Notes: a model not told the origin generated them from the letters alone. Shown: positions 26,817-36,816, counted from the first letter of the stretch. The stretch is DNA of 64,000 nt from Pandoraea cepalis (GCF_902459665.1 NZ_CABPSL010000002.1:349072-413071); one strand, 5' to 3'. Translations and numbers: made by a program.

Positions 26817-27275
26817 ATGCAAGTTTTTGTCGACGCTGACGCCTGCCCCTTTGCCATCAAGGAGATATTGTTCCGGGCCGCGCGACGTGAGGAGGTGCGG
26901 GTGACGCTGATCGCGAATCAATTCCTGCGCACGCCGCCGTCACCGTTCATCAAGGCGATTCAGGTGCCGGCAGGCTTCGATGTGGCCGATGCCCGCATCG
27001 TCGAACTTGTCGTCCTGGGCGATCTGGTGATTACCGCGGACATCCCGCTTGCCGCCTTGGTGCTCGACAAAGGGGGGCTGGCGCTCGATCCACGCGGGAA
27101 TTGGTTCACGCGTGAAAACATCGAGGAACGACTGAGCATGCGCGACATGATGGATCAACTGCGCAATGCGGGCATCGAGACCGGCGGTCCTGCTCCCTTC
27201 AGCGCGCGCGACAGTCAATCGTTCGCCGGGCAACTCGATCGCTTCCTCGCCCGTCATCGCGCGTCGCGCCGGTAA
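26817..27275 (+). CDS. yaiI: YaiI/YqxD family protein (DUF188)
   Basis: 152 residues. The N-terminus [24 protein letters not shown] and the blocks [20 protein letters not shown] and [22 protein letters not shown] are diagnostic for the UPF0178/YaiI family. The fold is PIN-like with conserved acidic residues (D6, D8), but the biochemical role is unknown. It stands alone between benD and a convergent LysR gene, and looks like an ordinary housekeeping gene. Confidence 0.92.
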   Translation: MQVFVDADACPFAIKEILFRAARREEVRVTLIANQFLRTPPSPFIKAIQVPAGFDVADARIVELVVLGDLVITADIPLAALVLDKGGLALDPRGNWFTRENIEERLSMRDMMDQLRNAGIETGGPAPFSARDSQSFAGQLDRFLARHRASRR

Positions 27276-27306
27276 GCGGTCCGCGCCGGAACGCGCCAAA
27301 ACGGGC

Positions 27307-28179
27307 TTACTCCGCTTCCGAACTCGCCCGCAACAGTTCGCCAAACCGAGTGTTGCACCATTGCATCACGTCGTTGGGCTCTCGCCCAAAACGCCAGAGC
27401 ATGCGCACGGGGAGTTGCGGCAGGCCGAGGTCGTCGCAGCGCAGTTCGTGAAGTTCATCGTACTTCGCAATGTCGATCGGCAGCACGGCCCAGCCGAGTT
27501 TGTCGAGCACCATGCTGGCGATCAGGTATGAACTGTCCGCCCGCCAGATTGACGGGCTCAGTTGCCACGGTGTGAAATCGTCCATCTGCAGCAGAATCTG
27601 GCGGTACTTGGCCAAATCGCCGCGCGTGACCTGATCGCGGTAAGCGAGCGGATGATCGCCAGCGACAAATACGCCTTGCACGGCCGACCCAACATATTTG
27701 TGCCCCAGCGCCAACGAGATCGCGCCGCGATCCACGTGAAAGCCAATGTCCGCGCGCTGCTTCTCCACATACTCGGCCACTTCCGTCGAGGTCCCGTTGA
27801 GTATCGTCAGCTCCAAATAAGCGAACTGGTACGCAAGATCGCGGACCAGTTCGCTCACGACTTGATACGGCAACGCTTCGTCGATTGCCAGCGACAACTG
27901 CGGTTGCTCGCCGAACGCCAGCGCATTCGCCCGATGGTTCAAGCCCTCCGCCTGACGCAGCAACTCCTTCGCCTCGAGCAACATGACCTCCCCCTGCGCG
28001 GTGAGTCTCGCGTTGCGACGGCTGCGGTCGAATAGTTCAAATCCCAAATCGGCCTCGAGCAGCGAAATCGCCGAACTCAACGCCGACTGGGCTTTGCCGA
28101 GTCTTCGGGCGGCAGCCGATATCGATCCTTCCTCCGCGGCAGCCACAAAGTAGCGCAATTGCTCTATTGTCCAGTTCAT
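27307..28179 (-). CDS. LysR-family regulator, divergent from an RND efflux operon
   Basis: 290 residues. HTH GSISAAARRLGKAQSALSSAISLLEADLGFELFDRSRR, followed by a substrate-binding-like domain. It is transcribed away from the RND operon with a 301-bp gap, so it is the likely regulator of that pump. The effector is unknown; the adjacent benzoate and aromatic genes make an aromatic acid conceivable. Confidence 0.88.
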   Translation of the reverse strand: MNWTIEQLRYFVAAAEEGSISAAARRLGKAQSALSSAISLLEADLGFELFDRSRRNARLTAQGEVMLLEAKELLRQAEGLNHRANALAFGEQPQLSLAIDEALPYQVVSELVRDLAYQFAYLELTILNGTSTEVAEYVEKQRADIGFHVDRGAISLALGHKYVGSAVQGVFVAGDHPLAYRDQVTRGDLAKYRQILLQMDDFTPWQLSPSIWRADSSYLIASMVLDKLGWAVLPIDIAKYDELHELRCDDLGLPQLPVRMLWRFGREPNDVMQWCNTRFGELLRASSEAE

Positions 28180-28480
28180 TCATCCATTTTATCGATAGGT
28201 TCCAACTTTTTCTAACTGAAATTTCGCGGCAGAATCGCGATTCTCCAATGTAGGACGCCAAATTGAATCGCCAACATAGGCGAGGCGGCAGACGACCGGA
28301 TCTTCCGGTCCGGTGGTCTCGGGTACTGACCCCTTCGCGCAATGCGCACCTGCCACCCACGGCGAGCCTGGAGAGATGCGGGCCCCCGGTACCCCATCCG
28401 TGGCTGCGCCATGGGTCGACGTCGCGCACTGAGCGCGGTCTCGACACCCCGACCGGTTGTCGTCAATCCAACGTACTTAC
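28180..28480. other. 301-bp intergenic region between LysR and the RND operon
   Basis: Divergent control region. The LysR-proximal part is AT-rich (TTTTTCTAACTGAAATTT). A dyad, ACCGGA-TCT-TCCGGT, lies at 28295-28309. I see no convincing -35/-10 pair and no small gene with a ribosome-binding site. Confidence 0.4.
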
Positions 28481-29758
28481 ATGTCATCGAATATTCATTA
28501 CCGAACTCGCTTCGGACGGCTAACCGGCCTGTCAGCCAGCCTGATCGCCAGTATTCTCGTGCTCGCCGCCTGCGCCGACCGAGATCCAAAGGACGAGGCC
28601 GATGCGACGCCGGAAGCGGTCGTGCGCATCGTCGAGCGCCGTGCGCAGACCCTTACGACTCAGCAGCCGGGACGTCTGGCCGCCTACCGCAGCGCCGACG
28701 TGCGTGCGCGTGCGGGCGGAGTCGTCGTCGAACGCCGATATCAGGAGGGGCAGACCGTTGCCAAGGGCGACGTGCTGTTCCGCATCGACCCGCAACCGTT
28801 GTCGGCTGCGCTGGACGCCGCGCGCGGTGCACTCGCCAAGGCACACGCTGAACACGACGCGGCGCGCGACAAGGTCGAGCGATATCGCGGCCTTCTGGAA
28901 GTGCGCGCCATCAGCGCCCGGGAAGACGCCGAGTCTCGCTCGGCCGAAGCGCGTGCGCGCGCGGAGGTGCTGGCCGCTCGCGCGGAAGTCCGCAAGGCGG
29001 AACTCAATCTCGGCTATACGCGCGTCGTCTCACCCATTGCGGGGCGCGTGCGCGGTGCCGAAGTCACGGAAGGCGCGCTGGTCGGTCTCGACTCGGCCAC
29101 GCTGCTCACACGCGTTGAGCAGATCGATCCGATCTACGTGAACTTCTCGCAGCCGGCCGCGGAGGTGTATGCGATGACGCGCGATTTGCGCGCCGGCAAG
29201 CTGCAGCACGGCAACGCGTCGGCCGCGCCGCCGGTGCACGTGACGCTGCCCGACGGCCGTGAATACGCGCTACCGGGCCAATTGCTCTTTACCGATCTGG
29301 CGGTCGATCCGGGCACGGACACGATCGCCATGCGCGCCGTGCTGCCAAACCCCGACGGCGTATTGCTGCCCGGCGCGTTCGTGCAGGTACGCCTGCAGGG
29401 GGCGGTGAATCCGAACATCGTGCGCGTGCCCCGCGAGGCGCTCACGCGCACGGCCAATGGCGCCGTGGTGCGCGTGGTCGACGCACAGGGCACGGTGCGC
29501 GACACGAAGGTGCATGCGGATGAGATCGACGGCCGCGATTGGCTCGTCACGGAGGGCCTTGCGGGCGGCGAGACGATCATCGTGCAGAACGTCGCGCAGT
29601 TCTCCGACGGCATGCACGTCAAGGTCAAGGCCGAGGCCAAGCAGACGGACGACACGAAGGCCAAGCCGGTGACATCCCGCGACGCGAAGCCGAAAGACAA
29701 TGGCGGACCGGTTGAGCCTGCGCGCGCCGGACCGGCCTCCCACGCGGAGACGCAATAA
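28481..29758 (+). CDS. RND efflux periplasmic adaptor lipoprotein (AcrA/MexA type)
   Basis: 425 residues from ATG 28481; an in-frame ATG at 28457 is possible. The signal peptide ends with a lipobox, SILVLAAC, so the protein is lipid-anchored in the periplasm. Biotinyl-lipoyl-like VRARAGGVVVERRYQEGQTVAKGDVLFRID is followed by a long coiled coil (about 95-175), a second lipoyl half LGYTRVVSPIAGRV, and beta-barrel domains. The C-terminus is charged and low-complexity (KQTDDTKAKP...). It links the RND pump to the outer-membrane factor encoded two genes downstream. Confidence 0.93.
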   Translation: MSSNIHYRTRFGRLTGLSASLIASILVLAACADRDPKDEADATPEAVVRIVERRAQTLTTQQPGRLAAYRSADVRARAGGVVVERRYQEGQTVAKGDVLFRIDPQPLSAALDAARGALAKAHAEHDAARDKVERYRGLLEVRAISAREDAESRSAEARARAEVLAARAEVRKAELNLGYTRVVSPIAGRVRGAEVTEGALVGLDSATLLTRVEQIDPIYVNFSQPAAEVYAMTRDLRAGKLQHGNASAAPPVHVTLPDGREYALPGQLLFTDLAVDPGTDTIAMRAVLPNPDGVLLPGAFVQVRLQGAVNPNIVRVPREALTRTANGAVVRVVDAQGTVRDTKVHADEIDGRDWLVTEGLAGGETIIVQNVAQFSDGMHVKVKAEAKQTDDTKAKPVTSRDAKPKDNGGPVEPARAGPASHAETQ

Positions 29759-29760
29759 TC

Positions 29761-32700
29761 ATGGCTCGCTTCTTTATCGATCGCCCGGTCTTTGCCTGGG
29801 TGATCGCCCTGTTGATTACGCTCGTCGGCGTGCTCGCGATCCGGGCGCTCCCCGTTGCGCAGTACCCCGACATCGCCCCGCCGACGGTCAGTGTCTGGAG
29901 CAGCTATCCGGGCGCGTCGGCCAAGGTGGTCGAAGACGCCGTGACGGCGATCATCGAGCGCCAGATGAACGGCGCGCCGGGGCTGATGTATACGTCGGCG
30001 TCCAGCGGCAATGGTCGTTCGTCGGTCAATCTCACCTTCCGGCAGGGCACCAATCTCGATCTGGCCGCCGTCGAGGTGCAGAACCGCTTGAAGACGGTCG
30101 AATCGCGTCTGCCTGAAGTCGTGCGCCGCGATGGCGTCGTGGTCGAGCGCGCGGCCGACAATATTCATATGGTGGTCACGCTGGCGTCCGCGAATCCGGC
30201 GATTGGCGAATCCGATCTCGGCGAGATCGCCGCCGCGCAGGTCATCAACCAGCTCAAACGCGTGCCGGGCGTCGGACAGGTGCAGTTCTGGGGCACGGAG
30301 AAGGCGATTCGTATCTGGCCCGACACAGCGAAGCTCGTCGCCCTCGACCTGAGTGCTTCGGACATCGTCTCAAAGATCCGGGCCTACAACGTGCGCGTAA
30401 CCATCGGTGATATCGGCGCAGGCTCGACGCCCGCGTCGGCCCCGATCAACGCCAACGTGGTGTCGGAAGGCTCGCTTTCCTCCCCCGAAGCCTTTGCCGG
30501 GATTCCGTTGCGCGTGCGTGCCGACGGCTCGGCGATCCGGCTCGGCGATGTCGCTCGCGTGGAATTGGGGGCGGCCGATTACGCCTATTCGTCGCGCGTG
30601 GACGGCATGCCGGCCACCGCGATGGGCATCAAGCTGGCCGCCGGCTCGAATGCCGTCGCGGTGATGAAGGCGGTGCGCAAGGTGATGGACGAACAATCGG
30701 CGCTGTTTCCGGCCGGTGTTTCGTACCAAATTCCGTACGAGACCGCGTCGTTCGTCAAGGTTTCGATCCAGAAGGTCGTGAAGACGTTGCTCGAAGCCGT
30801 GGTGCTGGTGTTCCTGGTGATGTACCTGTTCATGCAGAACCTGCGCGCCACGCTCATTCCCACACTGGTGGTGCCGGTCGCGCTGCTCGGCACCTTCGGC
30901 GTGCTGCTGGGACTCGGCTATTCGATCAACACGCTCACGATGTTCGGCATGGTGCTGGCCATCGGCATTCTCGTCGACGACGCGATCGTCGTCGTGGAGA
31001 ACACCGAACGCATCATGGTGGAAGAGGGACTCTCGCCCTATGCCGCCACGGTCAAGGCGATGAAGCAGATCAGCGGGGCCATCGTGGGGATCACGGTGGT
31101 GCTGGTCGCGGTGTTCGTGCCAATGGCGTTTTTCCCCGGTGCGGTGGGCAACATCTACCGTCAGTTTGCAATCACGCTCGCGGTGTCGATTGCCTTCTCG
31201 GCGTTCCTTGCCCTCTCGCTCACGCCCGCGCTGTGCGCCACGCTGCTGCGTCCAATCGCGGCCGGCCATCACGACAAACGCGGTTTCTTCGGTTGGTTCA
31301 ATCGGACTTTCGCGCTGGGTACCGAGCGCTACACACGGACCGTAAGCAAGACGTTGCGCCGTCCGTGGCGCGCGGTGCTGGTGTATGGCGCGGTGTTGAT
31401 CGCCGTGCCGCTCGCGTTCATGCGTCTGCCCTCGTCGTTCATTCCCGACGAGGACACCGGCAGCTTCATGGTGATGGCGTCCGAGCCGCAGGGCGCCACG
31501 TTGCCCGAGGCGATGTCGGCGCTCGAGCGCATCGAGCAATACCTGATGCGGCACGAGCCGGTCAAACACGTCTTTGCGCTGGGCGGATGGAACGAGTTCG
31601 GTTCGGGCCCGGGCGGCGGCATGCTGTTTGTCACGCTCAAGGACTGGCACGAGCGTACATCTGCACACGACGAGGTGAGCGCCATTGTCGAGCGCGTCAA
31701 CGCCAAATTTGGCGGACAGCCGGATCGCATGGTGATGGCGATGAACAGCCCGGCGCTGCCGGAACTGGGTTCGTCGAACGGCTTCAATCTGCGCTTGCAG
31801 GACCGGGCCGGTGTGGGTAAGGACGCGCTCACCGCCGCGCGCGATGCGCTGCTCAAGAAGGCGGCGCAAGATCCTGTGCTCAGGAACGTGATCTTTGCCG
31901 GTCAGGGCGACGTGCCTCAAATCGACGTCGCCATCGACCGGCACAAGATGGAAGCGCTCGGCGTCAAGATGGACGACGTCAATACGACGCTCGCGACGAT
32001 GTTCGGCTCCGACTATGTCGGCGACTTCATGCTGGGCGCGGAGAGTCGCCGCGTGATCGTGCAAGCGGACGGACGTCAGCGCGTGTCACCGGAGGACGTC
32101 GGCAATCTGCGCGTGCGCAACGCGAATGGCGAAATGGTGCCGCTTTCGGCATTCGTCTCGCTCAAGTGGAAACTCGGCTCGCCGCAGCTCAGGCGATACA
32201 ACGGCTACCCCTCGTTCACGATCCAGGGCGAATCGGCACCGGGCAAGAGCAGCGGCGAGGCGATGGTGCGCATGGAGCGACTGATGGCCGACCTGCCCCA
32301 GGGCATCGGTTACGAGTGGAGCGGCCAGTCGCTCGAGGAGCGCATCTCGGGCGCACAGGCGCCGGTGCTGTTCGCCTTGTCGGTGCTGGTCGTGTTCCTC
32401 GCGCTCGCGGCGTTGTACGAAAGTTGGGCGATTCCGGCGGCCGTCGTCATGGTGGTGCCGCTCGGTGTGATCGGGGCGCTCGGCGCGGTGAGCTTGCTGG
32501 GCATGCCCAACGACATCTACTTCAAGGTGGGGTTGATTGCGACCATCGGTCTGTCGGCGAAGAACGCCATCCTGATCGTGGAAGTCGCCAACGATATGAC
32601 GAAACAGGGCATGGCCTGGCTCGATGCGGCGGTCGAAGCCGCGCGTTTGCGCCTGCGCCCGATCGTGATGACGTCGCTGGCATTCGGCTTCGGCGTGGTG

Positions 32701-32898
32701 CCGCTGGCCATTGCCTCAGGCCCGGCATCGGGCGCACAGCGTGCCATCGGTGTGGCGGTGCTCGGCGGGATCGTGACGGCCACGGTGCTGGCGATTTTCC
32801 TGGTGCCATTGTTTTTCCTGTGGGCCGGCCGCTTTGTGCGCCGGCCAATGACGAACGCGTCGGGCGATGCCGCGCCGGCCATCGAGGGGAAGGTATGA
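29761..32898 (+). CDS. RND multidrug efflux transporter (HAE-1, AcrB/MexB type)
   Basis: 1045 residues, full length. MARFFIDRPVFAWVIALLITL opens helix 1; the proton-relay aspartates are in GMVLAIGILVDDAIVVVEN, and the partner lysine is in LIATIGLSAKNAILIVEVAND. Two large periplasmic loops with the PN/PC pore domains separate the helix bundles. It trims drugs or aromatic compounds from the inner membrane and periplasm using the proton gradient. It is 2 bp after the adaptor gene and overlaps the outer-membrane factor start (ATGA). No substrate can be assigned. Confidence 0.95.
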   Translation: MARFFIDRPVFAWVIALLITLVGVLAIRALPVAQYPDIAPPTVSVWSSYPGASAKVVEDAVTAIIERQMNGAPGLMYTSASSGNGRSSVNLTFRQGTNLDLAAVEVQNRLKTVESRLPEVVRRDGVVVERAADNIHMVVTLASANPAIGESDLGEIAAAQVINQLKRVPGVGQVQFWGTEKAIRIWPDTAKLVALDLSASDIVSKIRAYNVRVTIGDIGAGSTPASAPINANVVSEGSLSSPEAFAGIPLRVRADGSAIRLGDVARVELGAADYAYSSRVDGMPATAMGIKLAAGSNAVAVMKAVRKVMDEQSALFPAGVSYQIPYETASFVKVSIQKVVKTLLEAVVLVFLVMYLFMQNLRATLIPTLVVPVALLGTFGVLLGLGYSINTLTMFGMVLAIGILVDDAIVVVENTERIMVEEGLSPYAATVKAMKQISGAIVGITVVLVAVFVPMAFFPGAVGNIYRQFAITLAVSIAFSAFLALSLTPALCATLLRPIAAGHHDKRGFFGWFNRTFALGTERYTRTVSKTLRRPWRAVLVYGAVLIAVPLAFMRLPSSFIPDEDTGSFMVMASEPQGATLPEAMSALERIEQYLMRHEPVKHVFALGGWNEFGSGPGGGMLFVTLKDWHERTSAHDEVSAIVERVNAKFGGQPDRMVMAMNSPALPELGSSNGFNLRLQDRAGVGKDALTAARDALLKKAAQDPVLRNVIFAGQGDVPQIDVAIDRHKMEALGVKMDDVNTTLATMFGSDYVGDFMLGAESRRVIVQADGRQRVSPEDVGNLRVRNANGEMVPLSAFVSLKWKLGSPQLRRYNGYPSFTIQGESAPGKSSGEAMVRMERLMADLPQGIGYEWSGQSLEERISGAQAPVLFALSVLVVFLALAALYESWAIPAAVVMVVPLGVIGALGAVSLLGMPNDIYFKVGLIATIGLSAKNAILIVEVANDMTKQGMAWLDAAVEAARLRLRPIVMTSLAFGFGVVPLAIASGPASGAQRAIGVAVLGGIVTATVLAIFLVPLFFLWAGRFVRRPMTNASGDAAPAIEGKV

Positions 32899-34355
32899 AG
32901 ACGTTTCGACCCCGCTTGCGCGGGATAGCTGCGCCCGGCGTGTGCTTGCTGGCATTGGTCGGCGGATGCACGTTGGCGCCGACCTATGAGCGCCCGGCGG
33001 CACCGGTGCCGAACACGTACGAGGCGGCACCGTCGGGCTCAGGTGCGCGTCTGGCGCTCGCCGAGCCGCTCGCGGCCGACGCGGATTGGGCCGACGTATT
33101 CACCGATCCCGCCTTGCAGACGCTGATTCGCCGCTCGCTCGCGCAGAATCGCGACTTGCGCCTGGCGTCGCTACGGGTGCAGGAAGCGCGTGCGCTGTAT
33201 GGCATCGAGGCGGCCAATCTGCTGCCGAGCGTGCAGGCAGGCGGTGCATTCTCCCGTCAGCGGTACTCGGGGGCGGCGGGCCTGCCTGAGGGCAGAGGCA
33301 CCGCCGCAGGTTACGTCGCCAACGACATGCGAGCGACGCTCGGCGTGAGCGCCTTTGAACTCGATTTCTTCGGGCGCGTGCGCAGCCTGAGCGACGCGGC
33401 GCTGCAATCGTATTTGGCGAGCGAGGAAGCGCAACGGGCGGCGCAGGTGAGTCTCGTGGCGGAAGTAGCCACGTCCTACATTGGACTCGTGGCCATCAAC
33501 GAACAGATCGCCTACGCGCGCGAGGTGCTGGCGGCGCGCGAGGAGGGCATTCGCGTGGTTCGCCTGCGCGCCGAGCGCGGGTTGATCGACGATCTCGACC
33601 TGAATGCCGAGACTACGCAGGTCGAAGTCGCGCGCGCAGCACTCGCCGAGCGCGAGCGGCAACGCAGCGAGATCGTGCATGCGTTGCAGGTTCTGACCGG
33701 CGATGTGAGTGCGAAGCCGGTCGCGGCGGCGTCGCTCGACGACGCATTCGTCGTGCCCGTGGCCGCTGGATTGCCGTCGTCGTTGCTGATGCGTCGTCCG
33801 GACATTCGGCAGGCGGAAGCGCAACTGCGTGCGGCCAATGCGGATATCGGCGCCGCTCGTGCGGCGTTTTTCCCGTCGATCAAGTTGACGACGGACGTCG
33901 GTACCGCCAGCGCGGGCATTGCGGATCTGTTCGGCGCGGGCACCGGTGTGTGGTCGTTCCTGCCGCAGATTACCGTGCCGATCTTTGCGGGCGGGCGTCA
34001 CCGGCAAGGGTTGAATCTGGCGAACGTGCGCAAGGAGATGGCCGTTGTGTCGTACGAGCGCACGATTCAAACGGCGTTTGCCGAAGTGGATGACGCCCTG
34101 ACCGCGCAAGGGCTGCTATCGCGCCAGTTCCAGGCGCAAAAGCGCGTGTCGGACGGCGAGCGCGAGCGGCTTCGTCTGGCCCATCATCGCTACACCAACG
34201 GCGTGGCGAGCTACCTCGAACTGCTCGACGCGCAGCGCAGCGCATTTCACGCGGCGCAACAGTTGATCGATGTGAAGCAGCAGGTGCTCGTGAACCATGT
34301 GGCGCTGTACCGAGCGTTGGGCGGCGGATGGCAACCGGAGAGCGGCACGTCCTGA
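32895..34355 (+). CDS. RND outer-membrane factor lipoprotein (OprM/NodT type)
   Basis: 486 residues. A lipoprotein signal (LLALVGGCTLAPTYERP) and the OEP repeats: DWADVFTDPALQTLIRRSLAQNRDLRLASLRVQEARALYGIEAANLLPSV, FELDFFGRVRSLSDAAL, LMRRPDIRQAEAQLRAANADIGAARAAFFPSI and GVASYLELLDAQRSAFHAAQ. It forms the trimeric outer-membrane channel of the pump. Start fixed by the ATGA overlap with the RND gene. Confidence 0.94.
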   Translation: MKTFRPRLRGIAAPGVCLLALVGGCTLAPTYERPAAPVPNTYEAAPSGSGARLALAEPLAADADWADVFTDPALQTLIRRSLAQNRDLRLASLRVQEARALYGIEAANLLPSVQAGGAFSRQRYSGAAGLPEGRGTAAGYVANDMRATLGVSAFELDFFGRVRSLSDAALQSYLASEEAQRAAQVSLVAEVATSYIGLVAINEQIAYAREVLAAREEGIRVVRLRAERGLIDDLDLNAETTQVEVARAALAERERQRSEIVHALQVLTGDVSAKPVAAASLDDAFVVPVAAGLPSSLLMRRPDIRQAEAQLRAANADIGAARAAFFPSIKLTTDVGTASAGIADLFGAGTGVWSFLPQITVPIFAGGRHRQGLNLANVRKEMAVVSYERTIQTAFAEVDDALTAQGLLSRQFQAQKRVSDGERERLRLAHHRYTNGVASYLELLDAQRSAFHAAQQLIDVKQQVLVNHVALYRALGGGWQPESGTS

Positions 34356-34465
34356 GACGGTGGGCGGCGGGACCGCATCGCGGGCAGCGCATTGACATGG
34401 CGCATCGATAGCGTCTCTTGGTAAAGTCTTGACATGCCCCTACGGTTCATAAGGAAAACTTTGAG

Positions 34466-35359
34466 ATGCGCCGCCTGAATCTGGATCAGCTTCACACGTT
34501 TTCCGAAGTCCTCGACGCGGGGAGTTTCTCCGCGGCCGCCGCGCGGCTCGATCTGTCGCAGCCCGCCGTGAGCTTGCAGGTTCGTCAGTTGGAACAGCGA
34601 TTGAACGTCCGACTGGTTGAGCGCGTGGGCAAGCGGCTCAAGCCGACGTCCGCCGGGCTGACGCTGCTGGACCATGCCCGCCGCATCGATGCTGTCGTCG
34701 AAGACGCCATGCATGCGCTGTCCAGCCATGCGAGCGGCGAAGTCGGTGAAGTGGCGATCGGCACCGGAGCGACCGCCTGCATTCATTTGTTGCCGCCGAT
34801 ACTGCGAGCGATGCGCAAGCGCCACCCGATGCTCGACATCCGCGTGAGCACCGGGAACACCGACGACGTGGTCGCCGCCGTGACCGAGAATCGGCTCGAT
34901 ATCGGTCTTGTCACCTTGCCCACTGCCGGGCGCAGCCTGCATATCACGCCCGTATTGCGCGACGCGTTCGTCGCCATCGCGTCGGCCGGCGACTCGCACT
35001 GGGCGACGGAGGTCACGCCGCAGATGCTCGCCGCGGCACCGATGGTCGCGTTCGAGCCGGGGAGCAGCACCCGGTTGTTGATCGACGAATGGTTTCTCCA
35101 AGCGGGATTGCGCGTGCGGCCAGTCATGGCGCTGGGCAGCGTCGAAGCCATCAAGGAAATGGTGGCGGCCGGCTTGGGTTACAGCATCGTGCCCAGGCTT
35201 TCCGTCAACGCGGCGCACTACCGGCGGGGCTTGCGTGTCTCGACGCTCACGCCGGGGTTGACGAGAACGCTTGCGGTCGTCATGCGCCGCGACAAACCGC
35301 TGACACCGGGATTGCGCAGGGTCGCGTCGGCACTTGAGGCGTTGGGCGATGCCGCCTGA
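34466..35359 (+). CDS. LysR-family regulator
   Basis: 297 residues. HTH SFSAAAARLDLSQPAVSLQVRQLEQRLNVRLVERVGKRLKPTSAG, then an effector domain with EVAIGTGATACIHLLPPILRAMRKRHP. It follows the outer-membrane factor by 110 bp in the same direction but has its own start region, so co-transcription is uncertain. Effector and targets are unknown. Confidence 0.88.
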   Translation: MRRLNLDQLHTFSEVLDAGSFSAAAARLDLSQPAVSLQVRQLEQRLNVRLVERVGKRLKPTSAGLTLLDHARRIDAVVEDAMHALSSHASGEVGEVAIGTGATACIHLLPPILRAMRKRHPMLDIRVSTGNTDDVVAAVTENRLDIGLVTLPTAGRSLHITPVLRDAFVAIASAGDSHWATEVTPQMLAAAPMVAFEPGSSTRLLIDEWFLQAGLRVRPVMALGSVEAIKEMVAAGLGYSIVPRLSVNAAHYRRGLRVSTLTPGLTRTLAVVMRRDKPLTPGLRRVASALEALGDAA

Positions 35360-35518
35360 TGGCGATGTGATGGCAACGCGGAAATGATCGGTAATTCACG
35401 GTAAATCAGTTTGCGGCCCGGTCACGTAGAATTGCCAACCGTGACCGCATAAAGATAGGACTACCATGCGAGAATACGGGAAATTTGCCGGAAATCATTG
35501 AGAAGCGCGCAATTCGCA

Positions 35519-36286
35519 ATGCACCATCACCTTTATCGATATGAAGGGCTGCTCGGTGCCGGCTCGGTCGATGCACTTGACGCCGAGTTTCAGAAGCTGA
35601 CGCAATCCCTGGGATATGAAGCGTTGTTCTATGCGCCGCTGTCACCGCGTCGCGAACGGGAGGCGGCTGCCTTCCAGATGGGGGACCAGCGCATTACCTC
35701 GCAGGGAATGCCTGGCCGGCACATTTTCACGACGTTTCCGGCCGCCTGGATCGAGCGCTATCAAAGCGTGGGATATGCCGAAGTGGATCCCGTATTGATT
35801 GCCGCGAATTTGTCGCCGCTGCCGATTCTCTGGCGAACCTTCCTCGCACAGGCGAATCCGCACCCCATCTTCGCGGACGCGCGCGCACACGGCCTCGGGT
35901 CCGGGGTGTCGATTCCGATCTACGGTGCGACCGGCGAGCGCGCGATCTTCAGTGCCGCGACGGCCGCGTCGCCGGAAGCCTCGGCCGAGCACGAAGCGCG
36001 CATGCTCGGAGAGATTTATCTGACGGCAGTGTATTTTCACCAGGCGATTCAGCAGCTCGACATGCAATGGGTGGCGAGTCGCAGCACCGGCAAGCTCAGC
36101 CCGCGTGAGATCGAAAGTCTGCTGTGGGCGGCACGCGGCAAAACCGCGTGGGAGATCGGTTTGATTCTGCGCATCTCCGAGCACACGGTGACGTTTCACC
36201 TCAATAACGCCAAGCGCAAGCTCGGTGCGGTCAATCGGCACCAGGCCATTGCCGCGGCGATCAGCAGCGGGGCGATATCACCCTGA
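35519..36286 (+). CDS. LuxR-family quorum-sensing regulator (solo)
   Basis: 255 residues from ATG 35519; a TTG at 35498 is an alternative start. The N-terminal autoinducer-binding domain keeps the invariant AHL-pocket residues W77, Y81, D90, P91, W105 and G129 (AAWIERYQSVGYAEVDPV, ILWRTFLA, GLGSGVSIPI). The C-terminal GerE HTH begins at LSPREIESLLWAARGKTAWEIG and ends near SISS. It should bind an acyl-homoserine lactone and then DNA. No luxI is present within 28 kb to the right or 35 kb to the left, so it is a solo in this window. No convincing lux box was found in the flanks. Confidence 0.88.
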   Translation: MHHHLYRYEGLLGAGSVDALDAEFQKLTQSLGYEALFYAPLSPRREREAAAFQMGDQRITSQGMPGRHIFTTFPAAWIERYQSVGYAEVDPVLIAANLSPLPILWRTFLAQANPHPIFADARAHGLGSGVSIPIYGATGERAIFSAATAASPEASAEHEARMLGEIYLTAVYFHQAIQQLDMQWVASRSTGKLSPREIESLLWAARGKTAWEIGLILRISEHTVTFHLNNAKRKLGAVNRHQAIAAAISSGAISP

Positions 36287-36474
36287 GGCATCGTCGATGC
36301 CGTCATCTCCCGTGAGCGTCCTCGACGTAACGCTCGCGCGGCCGCTTCGCCTGCCATCCCCGCCCCGCTTTTGTTTCGTTTTCGCGTAATTCCTTCATCG
36401 GATTGCGAGGATTTCACCGCGTTTGTGAAACAGTGTGTTGTCGCTTTAGGGCTGGTTCATTAATGAGGGAAAAC

Positions 36475-36480
36475 TATAAT
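36475..36480 (+). promoter_or_regulatory. Probable -10 box for the DUF4148 gene
   Basis: TATAAT, 75 bp upstream of the DUF4148 ATG, within an AT-rich stretch. The -35 region is weak (CTGGTT at 36452). A perfect AAAGGAG lies just before the start at 36556. Confidence 0.5.
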
Positions 36481-36555
36481 TTACCTATGGCGAAAACTGA
36501 TTGAGTGCGGTTTTCGTGTCCATACGTAACCGATGAACGATAAAAGGAGTTTTCC

Positions 36556-36816
36556 ATGAAAAAGAACCTGTTGAGCGCTGTCGCCCTCGTTGGCTTGACG
36601 ATGGCTGCCGGCTCGGTATTCGCCGAAGGGCAGGCGCAAACGACCGGTGTCACCCGCGCCCATGTGCGCGCCGAACTTCAGGCAGCCCGTGAACTGGGTC
36701 TCTCGCCGGTGACGGAATTCAACTTCCCGTACACCTATGAGCAGTCGGTCCAATTGCAGAACCTGACGGCCCAGATCGAAGCGCGCAATCAAACGGCGAC
36801 CCCGGCCGCCAACTGA
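36556..36816 (+). CDS. DUF4148 small secreted protein
   Basis: 86 residues. An N-terminal Sec signal peptide (MKKNLLSAVALVGLTMAAGSVFA, cleavage after VFA) is followed by the DUF4148 core GVTRAHVRAELQAARELGLSPVTEFNFPYTYEQSVQ. DUF4148 proteins are abundant small periplasmic proteins of Burkholderiales with unknown function. RBS AAAGGAG. It stands alone between the LuxR gene and a convergent efflux operon, and the preceding TATAAT suggests strong independent expression. Confidence 0.9.
   Translation: MKKNLLSAVALVGLTMAAGSVFAEGQAQTTGVTRAHVRAELQAARELGLSPVTEFNFPYTYEQSVQLQNLTAQIEARNQTATPAAN

Noticed and set aside
30370..32064. 564-residue minus-strand ORF
   Set aside because: Antisense to the RND transporter; His/Arg-rich shadow.
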